Source: an uncultured Verrucomicrobia subdivision 3 bacterium (lineage in GTDB: Bacteria; Verrucomicrobiota; Verrucomicrobiia; Limisphaerales; UBA11358). Taken from it: 64,000 nt of DNA. Numbering within the stretch: position 1 is the stretch's first letter; each line of letters begins with the position of its first letter. The translations under genes were made by a program, and so were the position numbers. A model generated the notes under the pieces. The model made no database searches. It saw nothing but the letters and a program-made list of their open reading frames with translations, and was not told the origin of the DNA. The stretch lies in the NCBI GenBank assembly GCA_903917705.1, contig CAIXBQ010000142.1, forward strand, positions 1 to 64,000, written 5' to 3'. This document shows positions 46,370 through 54,374 of the stretch, piece by piece.

Positions 46370-47227
46370 TCAACCCCGCCGCGTCCGCATGTAATGAAAA
46401 AGGTACTGCTGCGCGTAGCCCGCGTGCGGGCCGAAATGAGTGGCGGCCATCTGCCGCAGCCGTTTCTCGCTGGCGCGGCGACGGGGGAAATACAGTTCCT
46501 GCAAGGCGCGCTCAATCCATACGTCCACCGGAAATGCGGAATCAAACCCGTAGGCGAACAGCAGCACGCAATCCGCAATCTTCCCGCCCACGCCGCGCAG
46601 CGTCATCAGTTCCGCCCGGGCGGCAGCGTAGTCAAGCGCGCGGATTCTTTCCAGATCCAGTTGACTGCCGGCAACAAACCGCGCGGCATTCAGCAGGCTT
46701 GGCGCGCGGAAACCCATTTTACAATCGCGCAGTTCGGCTTCGCTGGCGGCGGCGATTCTTTCCGGGCTTGGGAAAGCGTGGCTTGCATGAGCTGAATCTG
46801 GCGGCGGCGCAAGCCGCTCGCCAAACCGTTCGCACAACAACGAGACGATCTGCCGGATTTGGACGATCTGTTTTGTGGAGGATAAAATGAACGACGCGAG
46901 ACATTCCCACGGTTCCTGCCGCAGCAGCCGCAATCCGGGGCATGCGGCGACGGCGGCGCGCATCGGCGGGTCATCGGGAAAAGTCTTGAGTATGGCGGCC
47001 AGATCTGTGTCCGTCTGGAGAAATTCGCGGAGGCGGTCCCAATTCACCACCGGCGCGGCGGCACGGGCGTGGATGCCCTGTTTCGTTTGTGTGAGCCGGA
47101 AAAACTGCTTGCCCACGACGCCGTCCCAAGCGTTTCCATTCCGACGCCAGCGGAAGACCTGCCCGGAATCCAGCGTGGCGGCCAGGTCGTAATCGCGGAC
47201 GGGCAGGAGGATTTCCGTCGCGGACAT
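46370..47227 (-). CDS. 8-oxoguanine DNA glycosylase/AP lyase (OGG1-like)
   Basis: 285 residues. An N-terminal OGG_N-like beta domain (LDSGQVFRWRR) precedes a HhH-GPD domain. The hairpin TLRGVGGKIADC holds the catalytic Lys (Lys216), and FPVDVWIERAL holds the catalytic Asp (Asp235). These match the OGG1 pair that excises 8-oxoguanine. There is no iron-sulfur cluster loop. It begins directly after the stop of the PAP2/glycosyltransferase gene. Confidence 0.9.
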   Translation of the reverse strand: MSATEILLPVRDYDLAATLDSGQVFRWRRNGNAWDGVVGKQFFRLTQTKQGIHARAAAPVVNWDRLREFLQTDTDLAAILKTFPDDPPMRAAVAACPGLRLLRQEPWECLASFILSSTKQIVQIRQIVSLLCERFGERLAPPPDSAHASHAFPSPERIAAASEAELRDCKMGFRAPSLLNAARFVAGSQLDLERIRALDYAAARAELMTLRGVGGKIADCVLLFAYGFDSAFPVDVWIERALQELYFPRRRASEKRLRQMAATHFGPHAGYAQQYLFHYMRTRRG

Positions 47228-49432
47228 TTATTTCAAATGGTAACAGCCGAAGAGTTGCACCCGCTGAAAGACGCGGCCGTCGGGCAGCGAAATCTCCCGC
47301 ACGCCGAGGTTGGTGACGGTTTCAAATTCGGCGGCGATGCGTTCGGGCACGGGTTTGGGCGGCGGGACTTGCGCGAAGATTTGCTGATGCCGCAGCCATT
47401 TTCCCAGCCAGCCTTTTTCAAGCGGGTACGGATCAAGGCGCAGGACAAACAGCGCATTCCCGCCCAGGCGATGGGCGCGGTAATTGTAGTCGTCCCAGAA
47501 ATAGAACTGGTTCATCGGCGCGTCGGAATCAATGCAATAGACCAGCGGCGCCCTCGCCTGCGCGGCGGCGCGGGCGGGCGGCGAGTAAAACGAAAACAGC
47601 CCGGTCGCGCCGTAATGATCGGCGATGATGAAGGCGTTCGTGTCGAACTGGGCGCGTTCGCTTTCGACCGCGAGCGCGGTCTCGCGCCAGCCGCGCACCC
47701 GGTGCGACAGGTCCTTGTCGCCGGGCAGCTTGTGGGCGGCGAGCCGGCCAAGGAGATCCGTGCTGTGCATGAACACGGATGCCACCACGCCGAGCAGCAG
47801 GGCGGCGGCCAGCCACGGTTTCACCCGCCGGCGGCTCTCGTTCCAAAACGCGACCATGAGGCAAAGCATCGGCGGCACGGCGACGGCAATCCAGTTTGGC
47901 TGCACGCGCGAATGCAACGAGTAAAGCCAATGCCCGAGAAACACCGGCGCGCTCATGCAGCAAAGGAAAAACCAGAGCGGCTTTTCCTGCCGATGCCGCC
48001 AGGCGGCAACCGTCGCCCAGAGCGCGGCGATGAAGAAGATGGGATTGAGCAGGCCGAATTCCGCGCCGGTGAACTCGAAGAAATAATTCAACGTGGGCTT
48101 CCACTGGCTGTGCAACCCCGCATCGCCGGCGACATGGCTGACGGTGATCCATCCATGTTGCGAGTTCCAGATCACGACGGGTAGCGTGCAAATTCCAAAG
48201 ACGAGCAGCGCCAGCCACGGGCCGGATTTTCTTAGATGGCAACGCGCCGGTTTATTCAGCGCGAAGAAGATGGCCCAGCAGACGAGTTGCAACATGGCGG
48301 TGTATTTGCAAAGAAAACCAAGTCCCATCGCGAGGCCGACGACGAGCCAGTCGCGCGTTTTGCCATCCGCCTGCACCGCGCGCCAGCCTGCAACGACCGC
48401 CCACATCCAGCACAGGACCAGCGGCGGGTCAATCGTCATCAGAATCGACCCAACGACCAGGAGCGGCGTGGCGAAGGTGATGAGCAGGAGGCAAAAAGCG
48501 GCGCGGCCACCCACCTCACGCGCCATGAAGCGCAGCACGAGCAAGCTCATCACTGCCGCCAGCAGCGGCGAGAAAAACCGGACGCCGAAATTGGTGTCGC
48601 CCCACAGCGACGTGCCGGCCCACTGCAACAGCGCGATGCCCGGCGGCTTGCTGTAATACGACAGCGCGAGATGCTTCGACCAAAGCCATTGATACGCCTC
48701 GTCCTCGCTCAACCCGATGATCCCGCTGGCGAGATAAAACCAGCGGCCGGCGAGCGCGAGAAAAATCACGGCATAGCCGAGGCGCACCCATTCAACCTCG
48801 GATTTCGGAATCCGGACTTCGGATGGGACGGCGGATTCCGGATGAAGCAGTGACGGCAGCCGCCCGTGCCAGTGCGGAAAGGCTCTCCGGCCGATGAAAT
48901 TCCAAATGGACTGCACCAGCAACACGAAGGCGACGGCGTAGCCCGCGCCAAGAATCGCGCCGAGGCAAATGTCACTGGGATAATGCACCCCGCAGTAAAC
49001 CCGCGACAGCGCCACGCCCGCCGCCAGCGGCAGCATGAACCACGCGCTGCGCCGGTAAAAGAGAAACGCGACCATCGCCATCGCAAACCAGTTCGCCGCG
49101 TGGGCCGAAGGCAGGCTGCCGGACGTCGTACAGCCCAGCCGGTCAACCACATCGGGCAGGGCGAGACACGGGCGCGGGCGGGCGACGGCGTTCTTGATGG
49201 TGCCGACCACCAGCGGGTCGCCGAGCGCCACGACGAGGAGCATGAGCAGCGCGCATAGCTTCAGCCGGGCGGAACCAAAAAACAGGATGGCGGGGATCGC
49301 GATGACCACGGCGATGAGCCACGGCACGCCGCGACCGCTCAAAACCGGCATGAGCCAGTCGAAGAATGGATTGCCGAGCGCGCCGTTGATGAAATGAAAC
49401 AGCGCGATATCGAGCGATTGGACCCAGTGCAT
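47228..49432 (-). CDS. PAP2 phosphatase fused to a GT39/ArnT-like glycosyltransferase
   Basis: 734 residues, inner membrane. Residues 1-175 are a PAP2 phosphatase: KNAVARPRP (80-88), PSAH (108-111) and SRVYCGVHYPSD (143-154) contain the three catalytic motifs. Residues about 215-734 are a PMT_2/ArnT-like transferase with the early acidic pair in GLSEDEAYQW (244-245), PP-x-IALLQW and many membrane helices. Such transferases use polyprenyl-phosphate sugars. A fused phosphatase could dephosphorylate or recycle the lipid carrier. It is downstream of apt by 48 bp. The acceptor (lipid A, glycan or protein) is unknown. Confidence 0.88.
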   Translation of the reverse strand: MHWVQSLDIALFHFINGALGNPFFDWLMPVLSGRGVPWLIAVVIAIPAILFFGSARLKLCALLMLLVVALGDPLVVGTIKNAVARPRPCLALPDVVDRLGCTTSGSLPSAHAANWFAMAMVAFLFYRRSAWFMLPLAAGVALSRVYCGVHYPSDICLGAILGAGYAVAFVLLVQSIWNFIGRRAFPHWHGRLPSLLHPESAVPSEVRIPKSEVEWVRLGYAVIFLALAGRWFYLASGIIGLSEDEAYQWLWSKHLALSYYSKPPGIALLQWAGTSLWGDTNFGVRFFSPLLAAVMSLLVLRFMAREVGGRAAFCLLLITFATPLLVVGSILMTIDPPLVLCWMWAVVAGWRAVQADGKTRDWLVVGLAMGLGFLCKYTAMLQLVCWAIFFALNKPARCHLRKSGPWLALLVFGICTLPVVIWNSQHGWITVSHVAGDAGLHSQWKPTLNYFFEFTGAEFGLLNPIFFIAALWATVAAWRHRQEKPLWFFLCCMSAPVFLGHWLYSLHSRVQPNWIAVAVPPMLCLMVAFWNESRRRVKPWLAAALLLGVVASVFMHSTDLLGRLAAHKLPGDKDLSHRVRGWRETALAVESERAQFDTNAFIIADHYGATGLFSFYSPPARAAAQARAPLVYCIDSDAPMNQFYFWDDYNYRAHRLGGNALFVLRLDPYPLEKGWLGKWLRHQQIFAQVPPPKPVPERIAAEFETVTNLGVREISLPDGRVFQRVQLFGCYHLK

Positions 49433-49480
49433 CGCCGTGAGTGTATCCGGACGCGGGCAATTGGAAAACCGAATTGCGCG

Positions 49481-50014
49481 TCAGTAGGCGATGAGCGAGC
49501 GGACGGGAAAGCCGGAGAGCTTTTCGCGGCCGTTGAGAAATTTCAACTCAATGAGGAAGCCGGCCTCCACGATTTTGGCGCCGAGCTTTTGCACCAGCAC
49601 GGCCGCCGCGGAGGACGTGCCGCCGGTGGCCAGCAGGTCGTCAATCAGCAACACCCGCGCGCCGGGCTGGAGCGCATCCGTGTGGATGGCGACGGTGGCG
49701 TGGCCGTATTCGAGCGCGTAATCCTGTTCGATGGTCGTGAACGGCAGCTTGCCTTTCTTGCGGACGGGCACAAAGCCGGCGTTCAGCTTCCGGGCGGCGG
49801 CGGCGGCGAAGATGAAGCCGCGCGCATCAATGCCCACCACGGCGTCAATGCTGCCGGGCGAAAATTTTTCGGTGAGCAGGTCGATGGCCCCGGAAAACAG
49901 CCGCGCATCGGCGAGCACGGGCGTGATATCCTTGAACTGGATGCCCGGCTTCGGGAAATCCGGGACGGTGCGGATGGCGTTTTCGATATCGGCGGGCGTG
50001 ACGGCGGCGGGCAT
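49481..50014 (-). CDS. apt: Adenine phosphoribosyltransferase
   Basis: 177 residues. It salvages adenine with PRPP to [18 protein letters not shown] is the typical N-terminus, [14 protein letters not shown] the hood region, and [17 protein letters not shown] the PRPP loop. Length is normal. It starts 3 bp after the sigma-factor stop, which points to co-transcription. Confidence 0.96.
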   Translation of the reverse strand: MPAAVTPADIENAIRTVPDFPKPGIQFKDITPVLADARLFSGAIDLLTEKFSPGSIDAVVGIDARGFIFAAAAARKLNAGFVPVRKKGKLPFTTIEQDYALEYGHATVAIHTDALQPGARVLLIDDLLATGGTSSAAAVLVQKLGAKIVEAGFLIELKFLNGREKLSGFPVRSLIAY

Positions 50015-50017
50015 GAA

Positions 50018-51037
50018 TCAGGTTTCCTTGGCTTTCGATTTTTCGAGTCGTTCAATCATCTTGCGCAGTTTGCGCAGGGCGAGATTTTGGATCTGGCGCA
50101 CGCGCTCGCGGGTGACGCCGAATTTCACGCCCACTTCCTCCAGGGTCTTTTCGTTGCTGCCGTCGAGGCCGAAGCGGAAGCGGAGAATGGTCGCCTCGCG
50201 TTCGTCAAGGTGCTTGACCATGTCCTGCAACATGCCGGTGACCGTCTTCTCCTCCAACTCGTCGTAGGGGTTGATGGCGCGGTCATCCTCCACCATTTCA
50301 GAATAAGTGTTGGAATCGTCATCCCCCACCGGCGCGTCGAGCGAGGCGGGGCGAATGGAGGCGGTGCGCATCTGACTGACCCGGGCGCCCGTGGTGCCCA
50401 ACTCGGCAGCCAGCTCTTCATCGGTCGGTTCGCGGCCCAATTCCTCCTGCATCTTCATCGCGGTGCGGCGCATCCGGGAAATCTTGTCCACCAGATGCAC
50501 GGGCAGGCGGATGGTCTTGGACTGGTTGGCGAGAGCGCGCTTGATGGATTGTTTGATCCACCACGAGCCGTAAGTGGACAGCTTGCCGCCCTTATTCGGG
50601 TCGAAGCGCTCCACCGCTTTCATCAGGCCGATGTTGCCTTCGCTGATCAAATCCAGGAGCGGCAGGCCGAGGCCCTCGTAATCGCGGGCGATTTTGACGA
50701 CCAGGCGCAGGTTGGCCTTGATCATGTGTTCGCGCGCCTTCTTGTCGCCCTTCTTGATTTTGGCGGCCAGATCGATCTCCTCCTGCACGGTGAGCAGTTT
50801 TACCTGCCCGATTTCCCGCAGATAAAGCCGGATGGCGGAATCGCCGTCGTGCCGCTCGGCCTCGCGGCGGAGGAAGGTGGTGGTATCGCCCTCGGGCGGC
50901 TTGGGCAGCGGCGCTACCACCGCGGGAGCCATGAACGGCGCGGGCGGCGGCGCGATTTTACGGGCGGCGGCGCGACGGGAGGTTGGTTTCTTCCGCGGAG
51001 CCGGACCCGACCTGCGAGTGATTTTTTTTGCTGCCAT
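50018..51037 (-). CDS. RpoD-family RNA polymerase sigma factor
   Basis: 339 residues from the ATG at 51037 (MAAKKITRRS). A basic Pro/Ala-rich tail of about 60 residues precedes region 1.2 (DSAIRLYLREIGQVKLLT). Region 2 shows NLRLVVKIARDYEGLGLPLLDLISEGNIGLMKAVERFDP and STYGSWWIKQSIKRAL, which melt and contact the -10. Region 3 follows, and region 4 ends with EKTLEEVGVKFGVTRERVRQIQ, the -35 helix-turn-helix. Region 1.1 is absent and the protein is short, so it could be a group 2 (RpoS/HrdB-like) factor or the lineage's primary one. Confidence 0.93.
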   Translation of the reverse strand: MAAKKITRRSGPAPRKKPTSRRAAARKIAPPPAPFMAPAVVAPLPKPPEGDTTTFLRREAERHDGDSAIRLYLREIGQVKLLTVQEEIDLAAKIKKGDKKAREHMIKANLRLVVKIARDYEGLGLPLLDLISEGNIGLMKAVERFDPNKGGKLSTYGSWWIKQSIKRALANQSKTIRLPVHLVDKISRMRRTAMKMQEELGREPTDEELAAELGTTGARVSQMRTASIRPASLDAPVGDDDSNTYSEMVEDDRAINPYDELEEKTVTGMLQDMVKHLDEREATILRFRFGLDGSNEKTLEEVGVKFGVTRERVRQIQNLALRKLRKMIERLEKSKAKET

Positions 51038-51109
51038 GAACGCAATTAAAGTTAAGCCCCTTCCGCGAAGCCGCAAGCAAATTCAAGCCGGCGGCTCCTC
51101 AGAAAAAAG

Positions 51110-51595
51110 TCATTTTGCCAGTTCCGCCCGCAATTTCGCCGCGATCTCCCTCAGCGCATCCGGCACGACGCCGGTGTCGGCGATGACCGGCATGAAATTC
51201 GTGTCGCCGTTCCAGCGCGGCACGATGTGGATGTGCACATGCTCCAGGATGCCCGCGCCCGCGACCTTGCCGAGGTTGATGCCCACGTTGAAACCGTCCG
51301 GCTTCATCACCGCCGTCAGCGCGTTGAGGCAGCGGCGCACCAGCTTCCAGAGATCGGTCACTTCCGCGTCGGTCAAGCCGTTCAAGTCCGCCACTTCCTT
51401 GTAAGGCACCACCATCAGGTGGCCGCCGTTGTAGGGATAGCGGTTGAGCAGCGCAAAACAGGTGCGGTCGCGCACGACCACGTAGTTTCCCTCGTCATCG
51501 GACGACTGGGCGATGCGCGCGAACAGCCCTTCCTTCAATTCCGGCTTCCGCGCGAGGATATATTCGATGCGCCACGGGGCGTGGAGTGAGTCCAT
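51110..51595 (-). CDS. HIT-family nucleotide hydrolase/phosphorylase
   Basis: 161 residues. The histidine triad is HVHIHIVPRW, with the nucleophile His in the middle. RYPYNGGHLMVVPYKEVADL and NVGINLGKVAGAGILEHVH are typical of Ap4A-hydrolysing or phosphorylase-like HIT proteins. It probably cleaves dinucleoside polyphosphates or nucleotidyl adducts. It is first in the run HIT-sigma-apt-PAP2/GT-OGG. Confidence 0.9.
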   Translation of the reverse strand: MDSLHAPWRIEYILARKPELKEGLFARIAQSSDDEGNYVVVRDRTCFALLNRYPYNGGHLMVVPYKEVADLNGLTDAEVTDLWKLVRRCLNALTAVMKPDGFNVGINLGKVAGAGILEHVHIHIVPRWNGDTNFMPVIADTGVVPDALREIAAKLRAELAK

Positions 51596-52223
51596 GGGGG
51601 AAAGTTAAAACGCACGGCGAATAAGGAAAGCAGGAAAACCGGAAACTTTTTCGGGCACCAGGAATCCGGTCCATCGCCGGAGCTGCTTCACTGCCGAACC
51701 GGACAAACCCGGCGATCAGGCTTTGAGTCAAACTGTCGCACCGGTCGGTTGACTGTATCCACCGGGTGATCGGAATGTTTTGCCAGTCAATCGCCTCTCT
51801 GAACTGACCAGAAGAGGGCAAAAGTTGGTCTGCACGGACAAAAAGCTGGGTTGCAAAGAACTTTTGCAAGTCTGCAAACAAGTTTTGCAAGCCTGCAAGA
51901 AACATTTGCAAGGCCGCAAATATGTTTTGCAGGTCTGCAAGAAACCTTTGCAAGCCTGCAAATGAGTTTTGCAAGGCTGCAAGAAACTTTTGCTGGGCAG
52001 AATAAAACTTTTCCTTGGCAGTATAAAAGATTTCCCGGGCAGAATAAAAGATTTTCTGGGCAGAATAAAACATTTGCTGGGCAGCTTTTTTAACAATCCA
52101 GCCTGAAAAAGTCAGCCTTCAGCCGGTTCCCCTTCCGTTAAGGGCCTGCAAGTGAGCAGATTAAATTGAAAATGCTATAAGTGTCCCGTTTTGAGCTCTG
52201 GACGGATGGTCTTTGCCACCGGC
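51596..52223. other. Intergenic region holding the third phased array
   Basis: 628 bp between the HIT gene start and the lpxB stop. The centre is the 21-bp array. The flanks hold no gene. Several open frames in both strands cross the array, in more than one frame at once, as expected for a period divisible by three. Confidence 0.6.
51838..52110. repeat. 21-bp phased dyad array, locus 3
   Basis: Thirteen consecutive 21-bp units. The left half repeats AACTTTTGCAAGTCTGCAAAC-like words with the dyad TTTGCA-N4-TGCAAA. The right half changes to AAGATTTTCTGGGCAGAATAA with the dyad TTCTG-GG-CAGAA. The switch happens without breaking the 21-bp step. It is located 113 bp beyond the lpxB stop. Confidence 0.85.
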
Positions 52224-53363
52224 CTAACCGAGCAGGCTGGCCACCGCCGTAGCCGCCCGCCCCGCCGCGCCAGGTTCGCCGAGCGAAGCGATGATTTTTG
52301 CGAGCTGCGCCTTGATTTTGGCGCGCTGGACGTCGTCCTGCAATAGCGCCAAGGTGGCACGCGACAGATTCTCCGGCGTTGCCTCGTTTTGTATGAACTC
52401 CGGGTAAACCGTCTCTCCGGCCAGCAGATTCGGCATCGTGAGCGATTTCACCGTCACGAGGCGTTTGGCGATCTGATAGGTGAGCCACGAAGTTTTGTAG
52501 AGCGTCACGGTCGGCACACCGAAGAACGCGCACTCCATCGTCACGGTGCCGGTCGAGGCCAGCGCGACGTCCGCCCCGGCCAGCGCCCACGGCAGCTCGC
52601 CAATCTGGATGTCCACGTTCGCGCCAAGGGATTTCGCCAGCGACACCAGCGCCGGGTTTGGCAGGACCATCTTGGCCTTCGCGTCCGGCAGCTTTTCCTG
52701 AATCAGCTTCAGCGCATCCAGCATCACCGGCAAATGGCGCTGCAGCTCGCCCTTGCGGCTGCCCGGCAGCAGGAGCACCGTCGGCACAGAGCTTTTTTTC
52801 TGCATTCTTAATTCTTCCTTCTGCATTCGCTCCACCATCGGGTGCCCGACAAACTCCACGCGGAACTGCGGCACGCGTTTCGCATACCAATCCTGCTCGA
52901 ACGGGAAAATGCTTAACAGCAAATCATAATCGCGCGCCAGCTTGTCCGCGCGGCCCGGCCGCGAGGCCCAGACCTGCGGCGAAACGAACTGGACAATCCG
53001 CGGATTCCACTTGGAAAACGGATTGTCGCGGACATAGCGCTTGACCGCCTGGCCGAAACGCAGATTGAACCCGCCGTAATCCACCCCGATGATCACGTCC
53101 GGCTGGCGCGCGATGGCCTGCGCGAGCAGCTGGTGGAACAAACGGCGGAACACAAAATATTTTTTCAGCACATCCGTGATGCCGATGACCGAATGCTGCG
53201 TCAGGTCGAAGGCCAGCTCCACGCCGGCGGCGGACATCTTGGCGCCGCCCGCGCCGAAAAACTTCGCGTCCGGCAGCCGGCCGCGCAGTGCGGCCACCAG
53301 TTCCGCCGCGAGCAGATCTCCGCTCGCCTCGCCGGCGATGAGCATGAAGGTTTTCGGTTTCAC
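52224..53363 (-). CDS. lpxB: Lipid-A-disaccharide synthase
   Basis: 379 residues. It joins UDP-2,3-diacylglucosamine and lipid X in lipid A synthesis at the inner-membrane face. AGEASGDLLAAELV is the diagnostic N-terminus. VSPQVWASRPGR, LLPGSRKGELQRHLPVML and STGTVTMECAFFGVPTVTLYKTSWLT are family blocks of the GT-B glycosyltransferase 19. The start is GTG at 53363, and its first 32 bp recur at 54312-54343 on the far side of an inserted transposase. The intact frame suggests it is functional, though its original promoter or operon link is now interrupted. Confidence 0.95.
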   Translation of the reverse strand: MKPKTFMLIAGEASGDLLAAELVAALRGRLPDAKFFGAGGAKMSAAGVELAFDLTQHSVIGITDVLKKYFVFRRLFHQLLAQAIARQPDVIIGVDYGGFNLRFGQAVKRYVRDNPFSKWNPRIVQFVSPQVWASRPGRADKLARDYDLLLSIFPFEQDWYAKRVPQFRVEFVGHPMVERMQKEELRMQKKSSVPTVLLLPGSRKGELQRHLPVMLDALKLIQEKLPDAKAKMVLPNPALVSLAKSLGANVDIQIGELPWALAGADVALASTGTVTMECAFFGVPTVTLYKTSWLTYQIAKRLVTVKSLTMPNLLAGETVYPEFIQNEATPENLSRATLALLQDDVQRAKIKAQLAKIIASLGEPGAAGRAATAVASLLG

Positions 53364-53380
53364 GATTTTGCCACGGATTT

Positions 53381-53425
53381 CCCCGCTCGCCTCATCGGCG
53401 ATGCGCAGGAAGATTTCGGTTTCAT
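53381..53425 (-). repeat. Diverged extra copy of the lpxB 5' end
   Basis: Resembles 53318-53363 (GCTCGCCTC..CGGCGATG...TTTCGGTTTCA on the plus strand) with several substitutions and small deletions, so the reading frame is lost. It is placed directly upstream of the functional start. Confidence 0.55.
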
Positions 53426-53451
53426 GGGTTAGCCACGGAGTGGCGAAAGAT

Positions 53452-54284
53452 AGTAGCCCACAGCGCCAGCTGTGGGAAAGCGTTCAACCAGATTTTAAGC
53501 CCCGGCCGGGGCGAAAGAAAACCTTTAGCCTCAAATCGAATCTCGTTCGCCCCGGCCGGGGCTAGGAAAAATTGTGAATGCCCCAACCCACAGTTGACCC
53601 TTCGGGCTCGTTCCGGGCGCCGCCCCGCCGTTATGCTTCGTTTCATCACTCCCACAAAAACCTTTCGTCGTATTCAATCTCATGCCGCTTGAGGAACGCC
53701 AGGAATTCCTCCTGAAACGAAACCCTGCGATGATGCTCCTCCTGGCTGGCGATGTATTTTTCAACTTCAACCAGGCTTGAATGGCTCACGCTGAACGCGC
53801 CATAACCGATTTGCCACGAGAACATGGTTTGATTTGGAAAATTCTGGTGAACCCAACCGGATGAGTCCGCCTTCAACTCGCGCATCAAATCAGATAACGA
53901 ATGCTTGGCGGCGAGCGATGCGAGAATGTGGATATGATCCGCCGGGCCATTGATGATAAGCGCCTTGCCGTCGTGCGCGCGGATGACGCCGCCGAGATAT
54001 GGGAAGAGGCGCGCTTTCAAATCAGCGTCGAGCCATGGTCGCCGGTCTTTCGTGCTGAAGATGATGTGCGTCAGCAAGTGGGTAAAGGTATGCGCCATAA
54101 GAAAAAGCGGCCGAGCAGCGAAAGCAAGCAGCTCACGGCGTCAGCCGTGGGAACGGTATCGACAAAATCATCCAAGCCCCGGACGGAGCGGACGAAACAG
54201 GTGGTTGAACCGTGTGTTTCTGGCGCCCCTGCCGGGGCTTTTGAAATTTGTGGACCTGACCCATAGCTGGCGCTATGGGCTACT
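53452..54284. mobile_element. IS200/RAYT-like element with 25-bp inverted ends
   Basis: 833 bp. The outer ends are 25-bp inverted repeats with a hairpin (CCCACAGC-GCCA-GCTGTGGG on the left, CCCATAGC-TGGC-GCTATGGG on the right) and AGTAG at the outer edge. Just inside are further GC-rich hairpins (GCCCCGGCCGGGGC at about 53499-53512; GCCCCTGCCGGGGC at about 54225-54238). The single gene is a Y1 transposase. Hairpins in mirror orientation around such a gene are the arrangement of REP-associated tyrosine transposases. Confidence 0.75.
53646..54098 (-). CDS. IS200/REP-associated Y1 HUH transposase
   Basis: 150 residues. It is a single-strand DNA transposase of the HUH type. The metal-binding HUH motif is PADHIHIL (His55, His57) and the nucleophile Tyr is in VEKYIASQEEHHRR (Tyr115). 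The N-terminus THLLTHIIFSTKDRRPWL is family-typical. The enzyme nicks and joins at hairpins such as those flanking it. It is intact, so potentially active on the REP-like repeats seen elsewhere in the window. It has the same orientation as lpxB. Confidence 0.88.
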   Translation of the reverse strand: MAHTFTHLLTHIIFSTKDRRPWLDADLKARLFPYLGGVIRAHDGKALIINGPADHIHILASLAAKHSLSDLMRELKADSSGWVHQNFPNQTMFSWQIGYGAFSVSHSSLVEVEKYIASQEEHHRRVSFQEEFLAFLKRHEIEYDERFLWE

Positions 54285-54311
54285 GCCGTGCGCTGCTCCG
54301 CAGCTAAAGCA

Positions 54312-54343
54312 CCGGCAATGAGCATGAAGGTTTTCGGTTTCAC
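54312..54343 (-). pseudogene. Duplicated start of lpxB (first 10 codons)
   Basis: Matches 53332-53363 at 31 of 32 positions and reads GTG then KPKTFMLIAG before running into the insertion. It lies 31 bp after the oxidoreductase stop, the spacing expected of an original oxidoreductase-lpxB operon, so it is probably the ancestral start, now separated from the gene by the element. Confidence 0.75.
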
Positions 54344-54374
54344 TGAATACTTTGCGCGGCCGGCTTGAGTTTCC

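Noticed and set aside
51495-52096. Repeat proteins read from array 3 on both strands
   Set aside because: Several frames on both strands are open at once, as expected from the period. One overlaps the HIT gene and none has a start signal.
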